A stretch of DNA of 64,000 bases, taken from Clostridia bacterium. GTDB lineage: Bacteria; Bacillota; Clostridia; Monoglobales; Monoglobaceae. The translations under genes were made by a program, and so were the position numbers. Positions 37,756-47,231 of the stretch are shown here, in pieces. The notes under the pieces are model-generated. The model did no database searches and had not been told where the DNA came from. It saw only the letters and a program-made list of their open reading frames with translations. The DNA is taken from contig JAFYXJ010000021.1 in the NCBI GenBank assembly GCA_017546205.1, forward strand, positions 57,556 to 121,555, read 5' to 3'. Within the stretch, counting starts at the first letter, position 1, and the number at the start of each line of letters is the position of its first letter.

Positions 37756-38372
37756 TTGATTTGTACGGACACTTTCCTGAACTGAAAGTTTGTGAGGAGA
37801 GTATCGAAAAAGCATACCAAATGTTGAAGGAGACCTATCTGTCTGGGGGTAAAATTCTCCTTTGCGGAAACGGAGGCAGTTGCTCCGACTGCGAACATAT
37901 CGTAGGGGAATTGATGAAGGGGTTTCTCTCTCTTAGAAAACCGAATGATGACACCAAGGCATTATTTGAAGAAAAATTTCCTGAAGACAGTCAGTATTTC
38001 GCCGAACATCTGCAACGCGGAATTCCCGCTGTTTCTCTCGCGGCTCACGCAGGGGTTATGACCGCCTATGTAAACGATGTGACTGCTGATATGGTCTACG
38101 GACAACTGGTTTACGCCCTTGGAAAAGAAAACGATTTGGTCTGGGGTATCTCTACCTCCGGCAACTCCAAAAACGTGGTAAATGCCGTAAAAATTGCATC
38201 TGCACTAGGATTGAAAACCCTGGGGTTAACAGGGGAGAAAGAAAGTGCCATGTCCCGTGTCTGCGATATCACCATACAGGCACCCCATATAGACACCTAC
38301 CGGATTCAGGAATATCATCTTCCCATTTACCATTATCTTTGTGCTAAACTGGAACAAGAACTGTTCGGATAA
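37752..38372 (+). CDS. SIS-domain phosphoheptose isomerase-like protein (GmhA-like)
   Basis: A 206-residue sugar-phosphate isomerase with the GmhA pattern: CGNGGSCSDCEHIVGEL near residue 39 (His/Glu metal ligands), WGISTSGNSKNVVNAV (phosphate loop), LGLTGEKESAMS, and RIQEYHLPIYHYLC, which supplies the last metal-site residues. GmhA converts sedoheptulose-7-phosphate to heptose phosphate, but copies in Gram-positive bacteria often pair with a ROK kinase and may act on other sugars. Start ATGA overlaps the kinase stop, so the two are translationally coupled. Confidence 0.88.
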   Translation: MIDLYGHFPELKVCEESIEKAYQMLKETYLSGGKILLCGNGGSCSDCEHIVGELMKGFLSLRKPNDDTKALFEEKFPEDSQYFAEHLQRGIPAVSLAAHAGVMTAYVNDVTADMVYGQLVYALGKENDLVWGISTSGNSKNVVNAVKIASALGLKTLGLTGEKESAMSRVCDITIQAPHIDTYRIQEYHLPIYHYLCAKLEQELFG

Positions 38373-38380
38373 CCGCAAGT

Positions 38381-38410
38381 AAAAAGGCTCCCCGCAGGGA
38401 TCCTTTTTTA
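38381..38410. terminator. Shared terminator after the SIS gene
   Basis: AAAAAGGCTCCC / GGGATCCTTTTTT hairpin with one mismatch, between converging genes. Confidence 0.8.
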
Positions 38411-39262
38411 TTTTGAAGATTCAATTTTATCAATCAACTTTCTTCCAACTTTGACTGCAAGATTCAGCGCGTCTTGTTTCAAATCTTCGTCAAAACCGTT
38501 CCAGAACCGGCCTGCCTCATAGTTAAAGGCACCTTGATAATCAATCTCTCTAAGAGCATTACAAATTTCATTCCAGTTCAGATTTCCCTGTCCGGGAAGG
38601 GTATGCAAATCGCAGATATAGTCCACATCCTGAACGTGCAAAGTCTGCAATAATTTGTTATCCATCTGGCGGATAAAATCCTGAGGTTCCACATGGGCAA
38701 GTGCCAGATGTCCCAAATCGGCACAAACAACAAAAACATCAGAATCCAAACTCTTGATAAAATCTTTCATCATCTGGGGGTCGGATAAAACACCGGCTGT
38801 AGTTCTGGATTTATAATCCCAATGAATCAATGTTTCGACCGCAATTTTGATACCGGCTTTTCTGGCATGAGGTTCCAAGGATTTATAGTATTTTCTACTC
38901 ATTTCCAGATACGCATCATCTACGGTAAAATTCTCCCAAAACACAAGGGGACTGTGTACCACAATATACGGGGACTCTAAAATCCCTGCATATTCAATGG
39001 CACGGATAATGTACGGGAAAAATTCTTCTTCTTTTTCAATTGTCCAATCAAAGGGGGCGTGTGCCTGCAGACATTTCAATCCGTACTTATCCAAAAGTGC
39101 TTTGGATTGATGTGCCTTTGCTATGTAATCGCCTTTCAGCCAATCCTCTTTCTCACAAAAGGTATAATCTACCCCATCGAATCCGGCTTCTTTCATCATG
39201 GCAAGACCTTTTTCCTCGCCAAAAACTTTTCTTAACTCATACGTTGTTGCAGAAAGTTTCAT
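38408..39262 (-). CDS. Sugar phosphate isomerase/epimerase family TIM barrel
   Basis: A 284-residue AP-endonuclease-2-type barrel. Metal-site patterns in order: KIAVETLIHW (Glu), VCADLGHLALAH (Asp/His), TLHVQDVDY (His) and FNYEAGRFW (Glu). GAGGG lies 9 bases before the ATG. The similar gene at 39432 is separated by 169 bases that contain a promoter, so this one can be expressed on its own. The likely role is isomerising or epimerising a sugar released by the surface enzymes of this locus. Confidence 0.87.
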   Translation of the reverse strand: MKLSATTYELRKVFGEEKGLAMMKEAGFDGVDYTFCEKEDWLKGDYIAKAHQSKALLDKYGLKCLQAHAPFDWTIEKEEEFFPYIIRAIEYAGILESPYIVVHSPLVFWENFTVDDAYLEMSRKYYKSLEPHARKAGIKIAVETLIHWDYKSRTTAGVLSDPQMMKDFIKSLDSDVFVVCADLGHLALAHVEPQDFIRQMDNKLLQTLHVQDVDYICDLHTLPGQGNLNWNEICNALREIDYQGAFNYEAGRFWNGFDEDLKQDALNLAVKVGRKLIDKIESSK

Positions 39263-39308
39263 TTTTCATTCCCTCTTCTATCCAAAAGATATTTGCTATT
39301 GTGCATCC

Positions 39309-39337
39309 ATTGTAGCATAAGATGCAAATTTTTGCAA
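39309..39337 (-). promoter_or_regulatory. Promoter of the TIM-barrel gene at 38408-39262
   Basis: TTGCAA (39337-39332), 17 bases, TACAAT (39314-39309) with TG at the extended -10. Farther up, GTAGATTC/GAATCTAC at 39362-39381 forms an 8-bp hairpin without a U-run. Confidence 0.75.
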
Positions 39338-39431
39338 TAAATTCTTAGCAACATCTTTCCTGTAGATTCATTAGAATCTACGCTTGCTTGTTTTTCCTTT
39401 TATGCCGGTATTTCGTCAATGTGTGGACATG

Positions 39432-40349
39432 CTATTTTATTTGTAAATACTTTTCAAATTTTCCGGAAAGGTTCTTTGCAACTGCTGCCATCATGTCAAC
39501 ACCTGCCGGATAAAGTTCTTTTGGCAGCATCTTCAGGAAATTACCCGTTTCATAGGCAGCAACACCATCAAACTGAATTTCCGCCAATGCTTCCATAATC
39601 TTATCCCAATCTGCCATCCCGCCAAAATAGGGCAGGGTATGCATATCACGTACACCATTGTTATCGTGTATATGCAGTGCCTTTAATTTTTCTCCACCAA
39701 TCATCCGAATAAACCGCTCCGGATTTTGTCCCGTAATCATGGCATGACCAATATCCAAGCAACCAACAAAGCTGTCACTGTTTAAGTCATTCAAATACCT
39801 TAGCATCTCTTCCGGTGTTGAACAAATAGATCCGACCGCTCTATAACAACCAAAGAAGCTATGCACATCAGAAAAATCCTGAATCTGCGGCAGATTTTCA
39901 ATTCCGATTTGTAAGCCGTATTCCTCCGCGTAGTGCTCTAAGCGGTTATAAAACTCCATATTCATCTCATACAACTGTTCCGGTCCATTCTCGGATTCAT
40001 AGCGGATATGGTCCATACCATGAACCACAATGATTTCTGCGCCCAGATAGGAGGAATTTTCTATTCCACGCACAATATTCTGAAAAAACTGCTCGTTCTC
40101 CGCCTCATCTTTGCTTCCCGCCGGGAAAGGAGCATGGGTTACAGGAAAAGAAACTCCTCTATCCTGAGCATACTTTTTCAAGGAGGTAAAATAGTTCTTT
40201 CGTTTAGACACACTCATTTCTCCATTGTAAGTACACTTATCCATAAACTCAAAGTTAATGGTCTCAAATCCGGCAGCTGCATAAATATCAATGGTCTCTT
40301 CTATCGAATACACACCGTAAAAACAGTTAATATCTGCCGCAAATTTCAT
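39432..40349 (-). CDS. Sugar phosphate isomerase/epimerase family TIM barrel
   Basis: A 305-residue barrel paralogous to the previous one: QIGIENLPQI (Glu), GCLDIGHAMI (Asp/His), ALHIHDNNG (His) and AAYETGNFLK (Glu). Both share a pattern MK-x-A at the start and a DMHTLPYFG/DLHTLPGQG stretch after the HVQD/HIHD site, so they probably act on related sugars. AAAGGAAG precedes the ATG. Last gene of the long surface-glycan run that starts at 55562. Confidence 0.87.
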   Translation of the reverse strand: MKFAADINCFYGVYSIEETIDIYAAAGFETINFEFMDKCTYNGEMSVSKRKNYFTSLKKYAQDRGVSFPVTHAPFPAGSKDEAENEQFFQNIVRGIENSSYLGAEIIVVHGMDHIRYESENGPEQLYEMNMEFYNRLEHYAEEYGLQIGIENLPQIQDFSDVHSFFGCYRAVGSICSTPEEMLRYLNDLNSDSFVGCLDIGHAMITGQNPERFIRMIGGEKLKALHIHDNNGVRDMHTLPYFGGMADWDKIMEALAEIQFDGVAAYETGNFLKMLPKELYPAGVDMMAAVAKNLSGKFEKYLQIK

Positions 40350-40399
40350 ATCTATTCTTCCTTTCTATAGCCTTTACAGCGTATCTCCACAATTTATAT

Positions 40400-43300
40400 T
40401 TATTGAATGACAAATGTCTTTTCTTCTTTTTCGGTAAGAGGATTTAGCTCTTCATCAAATATGAATCTGCTTACCTGATAGCTGCCGCTCTCTGTAAGTG
40501 CTCTTTCTATGGTTGTTTTACATTCAGATTCAGATACATCTACATACTCTATTTTTACATCAATCAAAGCATTATCCTTGTAAAGAGCAAGAATCAGCAT
40601 GGCCTTATCCAGTTTTTCCGTTGGAATGACAGAAGCTGTTGCAGTCAGAGCATTGCCGCTCAAAGCAATCTCCAGAGCATCCTTTACGCAATCCGTTCTC
40701 AGCAATACAGGTTGGTACGGGCTTAAGGTAATACTACCCTCATATTCCGTCAAGGTACGCAAATCCGTAAAGGCGGGAACTCTTTCTCCATCAATTTCCA
40801 GATAGGCTGTAATACCGTCCTCCGGATTATAGTTGGTAATGTTCACAAGATACTCCAGACCGTAAGTTGTATAGCTCCATTCACAGTCATTGATATCATT
40901 GCCGTGTGCGTCTACCAACCGGACATTTTTTTCAGTTGCCTCAATCACTTCTGCTTTTAAGGTATCTGCGTGTTCCTTTATTCCCAATATGGTTGATGTG
41001 CCCTTAATCTTTTTTACTGTCTGTATGTCATGCTTACTTCCATCAGTATCAAAGACAAGCAAGTCTTCCTTTGCAATCTCGCCGGAATAAATCATTACCA
41101 GTCTGCCGCCTTGGGTAACAAATTTACTGATTTCCTCCAACATCTCATTGGAAATAACTCTGGCATCAGTCATAACAAGCAGTTGGTATTGTCCGTCATT
41201 CAATTTTTGCGGATTGGATTCTGCAATGAAATCAACCGTTTCACCATGTTTTACTACAGTTTCATAAACTTTTCCCAAATTGATAGGATAATTTGTCAAA
41301 GCATCCCGATTCTCTCTGGAATAATACATAGCAATCTTAGATTTTTTACTCTGTAATGCACCAATCTCTGCAGCAAGACGATTCAAATCATAATTCATTT
41401 CACCGATTACCGTCATGCACTCCGGACGATTTACTAACAAGGTGTTTGAAAAATCTCTCCAGACTCCATCCTTTAGCAACCACGGAATCGTCTGGTAAAC
41501 ATTATGCATGGCACCATGCCAAAGTACCGTCTCCACCCAGTCAGGAAGTATTGGATCCAACTCTCTCAGATTTCCATCCCGCAGAATATGGGTCTCCAAA
41601 TCTGCAATAGGTGCATTTTTTATGGAGGTTAGATAATCCAGCCACATTCCTCGGAGCATAAGAGAATATTTTTCATCATCCCAATATGTCAGCGTGTCAC
41701 AACCGTTGATTTCAAAAAATTCTGCCCAGTTCTCATAATCATTGGCATTCTTTTGATTGGCAGAGATATAATTGTTGCTTTGCAGGGTTTTTACCACCGT
41801 CTCGATATGCGGTGCTTTTTCTTTTAAGTATGCCGTCTGCCACTCAAAGGTCTGTGTCAGCAAGCTATCATTAAACTCTCGATAATCCTGATATATCCGT
41901 GTCAGAGAAGCCGTTTCCGGCATTTGGATTTGTTCAAATCCTGTATAGCTTGTGCCATAGGCCGTGTTAAGGGATGCAATGGTTCCATACCGCTGCTTCA
42001 AAAACGCTTGCCACCTTGGCAAATAGTAGGGGCTTTCCGATGCCGTGAAAGACGGCTCATTGGCAAGCATGAACATAGATAGCGCCTTGCAATCACTTAA
42101 GTTTTCTACGGCAGCATCATACATCGCCCGAAGCAATTCATTATAAATCTCATCGGTGGGATTGTAGGGTACAAATGCATTATGATTATACCCTGTATCC
42201 AAAATGCCCGGTGAAACCGTTTTGATAAGTGCCGGTGCATAATGCGGTATCAAGGAAACGCAGAATCCAATATTGTGCTCCTCTGCTTCCTTCAACCAGC
42301 CCCTGACCGTTTCAATCCAGCCGGTATCAACCGTAAAACAAAAATCTCCATATTGGCTCCGGATAATTTCCCCTCGTTCAAAATCACCGTTGACAACAAG
42401 GTTTTCATCAGTTCCTACCTCTTTGACAAAAAGATTATCTACATAGATACCATTGGCTGCACCTGTCGTAAAAATAGAAACTGCCATTTCTTGATCTGCA
42501 TTGGCAGTATAGGTTCCTCTGATAGTCTGCCAGGTGTTAGAAGCTGAAAAGCTTACGGTTTGCGTTCCCAACTGGATGAAGCCTGCTCCATCTGCAAGAA
42601 TGCTTGCTCCGTACTCATAGGTATGGTTGGTCTTGAGTTGCACATCCGCAGCAATACCGGTTACGGCTCCCTCTGTGGCAATTTTTACCGCTCCTTTGCC
42701 CTCGGCTACAACAGTATCCTCGCTGCAAACCAACGACTGTGCTTCATCATCACTAAGTCCGCGGAAACCATAAGGCACAATGAAGACCGTTCCCGGATTT
42801 TCTCTATTGGGTCCCAGGGAAATCTCTAAAGAAAGATGATTAATTCCCAGCTTTTTCAGTGCATCAAAATCAATATCTTCCTTCTCGAATAACTGATACC
42901 CCGTTAAAAAGGTAGGTTTTTTCCCGTCTTGGGTTTGGGTATATAAGACGCCATTCTCTGCAACAATATCCCCGATTTCATAGGGCGTTACGGTTCTCTG
43001 GGTTCGGGTTTGGTTCAGATATCCCTGCGCATTGGCATCTGCCTCATCCAGAATCCGGAACACTTCCTCTGCCTGATGGTTGTAAAGAGCACTATCCCCG
43101 TCAAGATATGTCTGATTGATAAAGGGGAGGGTATATTCCGCAACGCCTACCGCCAGTTCCTCATACCCACAATCTGAAAGTCCGGCATTTTTACATTCCT
43201 CGATTAGTTGATTCACTCGGTCTATGTTCTGCAAAAGCACGTAATAAATATCTTTATAAAAGGAATTGTCAATCTTGCAATTTGCAGATGTACCATCTTC

Positions 43301-43642
43301 AACAGTAACAAAAACCGTGTAGTCCTGCTCCGGATTTAAATCCTGCCACGTCACCTGGAAGGAAAACACTCCTCCCATACCGGTAGTCCCCTGATGGAAA
43401 AAGACGGGACTTCCGCTACTGTTCTTTATTTCACAAGCGACATTTTTATAGGCGGCATAAGAATCAAGCTGCCCCTCAATGGTGGCCAAGTAAGTATCTT
43501 CCCGCAATTCTATTGCCGCCTTGGTAAATACAATCGGTTCAGCCATGGCAGATTCCCCTGCCGCATAAGCGACAGGGGGCACTACGGTAAGAATCAATGT
43601 AATACAAAGTATCCATGCTGTAAGTATTTTTTTATCTGCCAT
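40400..43642 (-). CDS. Giant secreted clan GH-A-like glycosidase (GH42-related fold)
   Basis: A 1080-residue secreted enzyme. It has a signal peptide (residues 1-27, ending PVAYAAG), a beta-rich N-terminal domain, a helical stretch, then a TIM barrel beginning PTFLTGYQLFEKEDIDFDAL. A CBM4/9-like jelly roll of about 140 residues (about 300-440) sits inside the barrel. The likely acid/base is Glu528 in MFMLANEPSF and a candidate nucleophile is Glu683 in ADLETHIL. Beyond the barrel lies a GATase-like beta-galactosidase trimer domain (KSKIAMYYSRENRDALTNY, then GRLVMIYSGEI). The C-terminal beta module ends in YQVSRFIFDEELNPL. It is a clear paralog of 51396-55562 but lacks SLH repeats. The sugar is unknown. 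Confidence 0.8.
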   Translation of the reverse strand: MADKKILTAWILCITLILTVVPPVAYAAGESAMAEPIVFTKAAIELREDTYLATIEGQLDSYAAYKNVACEIKNSSGSPVFFHQGTTGMGGVFSFQVTWQDLNPEQDYTVFVTVEDGTSANCKIDNSFYKDIYYVLLQNIDRVNQLIEECKNAGLSDCGYEELAVGVAEYTLPFINQTYLDGDSALYNHQAEEVFRILDEADANAQGYLNQTRTQRTVTPYEIGDIVAENGVLYTQTQDGKKPTFLTGYQLFEKEDIDFDALKKLGINHLSLEISLGPNRENPGTVFIVPYGFRGLSDDEAQSLVCSEDTVVAEGKGAVKIATEGAVTGIAADVQLKTNHTYEYGASILADGAGFIQLGTQTVSFSASNTWQTIRGTYTANADQEMAVSIFTTGAANGIYVDNLFVKEVGTDENLVVNGDFERGEIIRSQYGDFCFTVDTGWIETVRGWLKEAEEHNIGFCVSLIPHYAPALIKTVSPGILDTGYNHNAFVPYNPTDEIYNELLRAMYDAAVENLSDCKALSMFMLANEPSFTASESPYYLPRWQAFLKQRYGTIASLNTAYGTSYTGFEQIQMPETASLTRIYQDYREFNDSLLTQTFEWQTAYLKEKAPHIETVVKTLQSNNYISANQKNANDYENWAEFFEINGCDTLTYWDDEKYSLMLRGMWLDYLTSIKNAPIADLETHILRDGNLRELDPILPDWVETVLWHGAMHNVYQTIPWLLKDGVWRDFSNTLLVNRPECMTVIGEMNYDLNRLAAEIGALQSKKSKIAMYYSRENRDALTNYPINLGKVYETVVKHGETVDFIAESNPQKLNDGQYQLLVMTDARVISNEMLEEISKFVTQGGRLVMIYSGEIAKEDLLVFDTDGSKHDIQTVKKIKGTSTILGIKEHADTLKAEVIEATEKNVRLVDAHGNDINDCEWSYTTYGLEYLVNITNYNPEDGITAYLEIDGERVPAFTDLRTLTEYEGSITLSPYQPVLLRTDCVKDALEIALSGNALTATASVIPTEKLDKAMLILALYKDNALIDVKIEYVDVSESECKTTIERALTESGSYQVSRFIFDEELNPLTEKEEKTFVIQ

Positions 43643-43664
43643 GATTTATCTCTCCTAAAAATTT

Positions 43665-46600
43665 TTAAAACTGGATGGGTGTTGCCTCGATATAAGGTTT
43701 CATGGTTGTTACACCGTCCCACAGGAATGCTCTTACGGTATAGGTTTCCCGAGCATAATCATTGGGGAGGGTAACTGTTGCACTAAGGGATTTTTTCTCA
43801 CCAAGGGCAATGGTTTCCGTCTCGCCCAAGCCAACGGTGGACATAGATACAATCGTACCGTTCTTATAAACACCCACAATCATCTGTGCAGAAAGTCCGC
43901 TTGCAAAGGTTCCGTTGGTCATATCCGCAGATACGGTCAGCGTGTTACCGTTCTTTACTGCAGAGAATGCAGAAACCTTAAAGGGACCGGGAACCGGGAT
44001 CAGGGTGGTAACTGCACTGAGTGCAGAACCCTTGGTGGTTACGTCCATGGTCTTTACAACAAAATCATACGCTTTGTTATTGACAAGATTGTCAATCCGT
44101 ACGGTGGTAATATTTGCAGGAACAATAGCACGTAGGTGAAGATTTCCCTCTGCATCCTTTTCATAAACCTCATAGCCGGTTGCTTTTGCAACTGTACGCC
44201 ATGTGATATCTACGCCGCCGTCACGCACTGCGGTGTTGGAAATGGACGGAGCTGCCGGAACCGGATTTTCGGTATAATAGACATCGGTAAAATACTCATC
44301 GGGTCTGGTCAGTAAGTTTTCACTCGTTACATTGCCATCTGCATCACAGGCATACAATGCCACATCGTCAAGCCAGAATTCGCCTGCGCCGTTAAGCATA
44401 AGTTCAAAGTGTTTACCTGCTGCAGCACCGGACTTGTTTTGAACAACAACTGACTTTGTTGTCCATTCTCCATTTCCGGTATAGCTTATATCATACCACT
44501 GGAAGGTCGCATCACCAAATCTTGCTTGAAGTGCGCTTCCTGATTGCGGACAGCTTTTGATAGTATATTCAATCTTTGCATAAGATCCGGTTTCAATAGC
44601 CAGACCATTTTTCAGTTTATATCTGAAAAGGTATCTTGCATAACCCTCAGTTGAGCTTGCGTCAATATGGAGGGACGGACCTGCCTCTCCTGCATAGGTT
44701 TCAAAATCCAGACTGGTTTTTACACCTTGCCAATACTGAGCAGAGCCGTTAACCTGGCCGTTGGATATGGTCCAGACACCATCTTCGATAAAGGTATAGT
44801 CCGCACGGTCGGTAGCTACATGAGCATCGGTGTAAACCAAAACCTCGTTACTGGTTCCATTCTGGAAGGTGCAAACCAGTTTATAGAACACATTGGTGGA
44901 TGCTGTATATGCATTGGCAAACAGATCTCTTGCATAGGTATAGGCACCTGCTACCGGTGCAGTGTTTTCCTCAATCAAAACATAAGTGGGAAGTGTATCT
45001 ATATTCTCCACTCTGTATACCTCTGTTTTTACCAGAGAAGTTGTCGTAGGATTCTTCCATGCAACCTCGACACCCTTACTGTCAAGACGAGATGTTGCAA
45101 TCACGTGAGTAGGCTCCATATCAGATCTTTCAGGCACAGGTGTTGCCGTCGGTTCCGGAGTTGCTGTTGGTTCCGGCGGTGCTGTTACGGATAAATCATC
45201 AAAGGAATGTAATGGATCTGTATTATCGTTTCCGTTTGCAATTTCAATTCTGGTAATATTGGAAAGATAGGTGGCAGTTATGGATGCTCTATCACAAACA
45301 ACGGTTCCGTCAGCTTTGAATACCTCCATGTTGATGGTGTCTGCTGTCAGGTCAATGGCAGCATCCATTCGTACCCACTGTCCTCTGATATCCTCTAACG
45401 CGCCTCCCCAGTTGTCGTAAGTAGCATCCTCACCTTTGTTGGAACCAACTGTATTCTTGTTTCCCCAGAGTCCCCCAATAACCATTTTCTGGTCTGTAGC
45501 AGAACCGTCTGCCAAAGTTCCATAAGCATTGAGGTCTAGGGTAGTCCAACATTCACTAACCTTCATCCACACGGAAATATTCAGCTTTTCGCTTGCCGGA
45601 ATGGTTCTGCTGACGCCTCCGCCACTTGTTAACTGAACAACCTGACCGCGGTCAGCATCACCGCTGTCTACCAGAGTAACTCCGGTGAAATCAGCAAGCA
45701 CAGACCCATATGCGGTCATGTCAGCCACAGTTTCATAACTTTCAAAGTTATCACTAAAGGGAATAACCGGCTCAGGAGTGGGTACCGGCGTCGGTGTCGG
45801 TGCAGATGTTGCATCCGGCAAAGCGACTACAGACAAATCATCAAAGTAGTTATCTTTAATGGTTTCCTTCCATCCTTCATTGACAATCTCAATTTTGTTA
45901 ATGGAAGAAAGATAGGTGGCTGTCGTAGAGGTTCTGGTACATACAGAGGTTCCGTCAGCTTTAAAAACCTCCAGGTTGATGGTATCGGCTGTCAAATCAA
46001 TGGCAGCCTCCATTTTGACCCACTGTCCTCTTACATCAGTTGAAGGACCGCCATAGTTGTCAAGAGTTGCATTTTCACCATTGTTGGATCCGATTTGATT
46101 GGCAGAACCCCAGATTCCGCCAATTGCCATCTTTTGATCCGTTGCTGAACCATCTGCTGATGTTCCATAAGCGTAGAGCTGCACGGTAACTGAATTTACA
46201 GGGACTTTCATCCAAACGGAAATATTTAATTTTTCCGATTCCGGGATTGTTCTGTTGATGCCCGTGTAGCCTGCTCCCGTTTTGTCTTTTCCTAAATGAA
46301 CCACCTGCCCACGCGCAGCGTCTCCGCTATCTACCAGCGTAACTCCTGTGTAATCCGACTGGTTCGGCGTTACTGCCGCGCCGTATACTTTGGTTAACGC
46401 ATCAAATGTATGATAGCTTTCAAAGTCGTCCGTAAAATACTCCGGTTCAGTCTCAACAGGAGTTGTTACCAATAAATCATCAAAGCAGTTATCTTTAATA
46501 GTTTCCTTCCATCCTTCATTGACAATTTCGATCTTGTTGATGGAAGAAAGATAGGTGGCTGTTGCGGAGTTTCTGGTATAAACCACAGTTCCATCTGCTT

Positions 46601-47201
46601 TAGAAATTTTTATGTTCATAACATCGGCATCAAGATCAAATGATACTTCAAGCTTAACCCATCCGTCTCTTCCGTCTACTGTTGTACCGGGCCATGCACC
46701 ATAACCCTCCTTATCTCCATAACCAACCGATACTGTTGCCCCAGATCCTGCAAGAGCAAAAATCCGCATTCTTTTATCTGTCGCCGTGGCATCTGTTGCC
46801 AGCGTTCCATACACATCCAAACCTAAGGAAACTGAGCCTGCCGGAACCTTCATCCACATAGAAACATCAAGCTTTTCCGATGCAGGGATTGCTCTGTTGA
46901 TACCCGTGTAGCCTGCTCCCGTTTTGTCTTTTTCTAAATGAACCACCTGACCACGCGCAGCGTCTCCGCTGTCTATCAGCGAGACTCCTGTATAGTCCGA
47001 CTGGTTCGGCGTTACTGCTGCGCCGTATATTGCTGTCAAGTCATCAATGGTTTCATAGCCTTCAAAATCATCATCAATAAGAATGCTATTTACCGTAACT
47101 GTTTCAGCAAAAGCCGAAATGCCTGCAAACATGGTACAAAGCATTGCAAATACGGTCAGAATACTGATAAACCTTTTGGAAATTTGGAATCTTTTTTTCA
47201 T
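43665..47201 (-). CDS. Secreted multi-repeat jelly-roll/FnIII protein
   Basis: A 1178-residue secreted protein. After a signal peptide it carries three copies of a domain of about 180-220 residues, each opening with a DDFESY-type stretch (at about residues 40, 254 and 482) and closing with TATYLSSINKIEIVNEGWKE or its like. The fold looks like a concanavalin-type carbohydrate-binding jelly roll. A short Thr/Pro-rich linker follows copy 2 and another follows copy 3. Then come an FnIII domain (from about 694), a CBM4/9-like domain (about 795-960), a second FnIII domain (from about 980) and a C-terminal module ending TVRAFLWDGVTTMKPY. No catalytic motif or anchor is visible. It probably binds the polysaccharide. 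Confidence 0.82.
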   Translation of the reverse strand: MKKRFQISKRFISILTVFAMLCTMFAGISAFAETVTVNSILIDDDFEGYETIDDLTAIYGAAVTPNQSDYTGVSLIDSGDAARGQVVHLEKDKTGAGYTGINRAIPASEKLDVSMWMKVPAGSVSLGLDVYGTLATDATATDKRMRIFALAGSGATVSVGYGDKEGYGAWPGTTVDGRDGWVKLEVSFDLDADVMNIKISKADGTVVYTRNSATATYLSSINKIEIVNEGWKETIKDNCFDDLLVTTPVETEPEYFTDDFESYHTFDALTKVYGAAVTPNQSDYTGVTLVDSGDAARGQVVHLGKDKTGAGYTGINRTIPESEKLNISVWMKVPVNSVTVQLYAYGTSADGSATDQKMAIGGIWGSANQIGSNNGENATLDNYGGPSTDVRGQWVKMEAAIDLTADTINLEVFKADGTSVCTRTSTTATYLSSINKIEIVNEGWKETIKDNYFDDLSVVALPDATSAPTPTPVPTPEPVIPFSDNFESYETVADMTAYGSVLADFTGVTLVDSGDADRGQVVQLTSGGGVSRTIPASEKLNISVWMKVSECWTTLDLNAYGTLADGSATDQKMVIGGLWGNKNTVGSNKGEDATYDNWGGALEDIRGQWVRMDAAIDLTADTINMEVFKADGTVVCDRASITATYLSNITRIEIANGNDNTDPLHSFDDLSVTAPPEPTATPEPTATPVPERSDMEPTHVIATSRLDSKGVEVAWKNPTTTSLVKTEVYRVENIDTLPTYVLIEENTAPVAGAYTYARDLFANAYTASTNVFYKLVCTFQNGTSNEVLVYTDAHVATDRADYTFIEDGVWTISNGQVNGSAQYWQGVKTSLDFETYAGEAGPSLHIDASSTEGYARYLFRYKLKNGLAIETGSYAKIEYTIKSCPQSGSALQARFGDATFQWYDISYTGNGEWTTKSVVVQNKSGAAAGKHFELMLNGAGEFWLDDVALYACDADGNVTSENLLTRPDEYFTDVYYTENPVPAAPSISNTAVRDGGVDITWRTVAKATGYEVYEKDAEGNLHLRAIVPANITTVRIDNLVNNKAYDFVVKTMDVTTKGSALSAVTTLIPVPGPFKVSAFSAVKNGNTLTVSADMTNGTFASGLSAQMIVGVYKNGTIVSMSTVGLGETETIALGEKKSLSATVTLPNDYARETYTVRAFLWDGVTTMKPYIEATPIQF

Positions 47202-47231
47202 TCTAATCCCTCTTTCTTATATATTTTAATT

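Noticed and set aside
39315..39345. Third copy of motif 2 (GCAAAAAT near the TIM-barrel promoter)
   Set aside because: Only the CAAAAA part matches, it overlaps a good -35, and the spacing to the -10 differs from the two true copies.
39362..39381. 8-bp hairpin GTAGATTC/GAATCTAC as a terminator of the gene at 39432
   Set aside because: No U-run follows on the minus strand. It is left as a plain inverted repeat.
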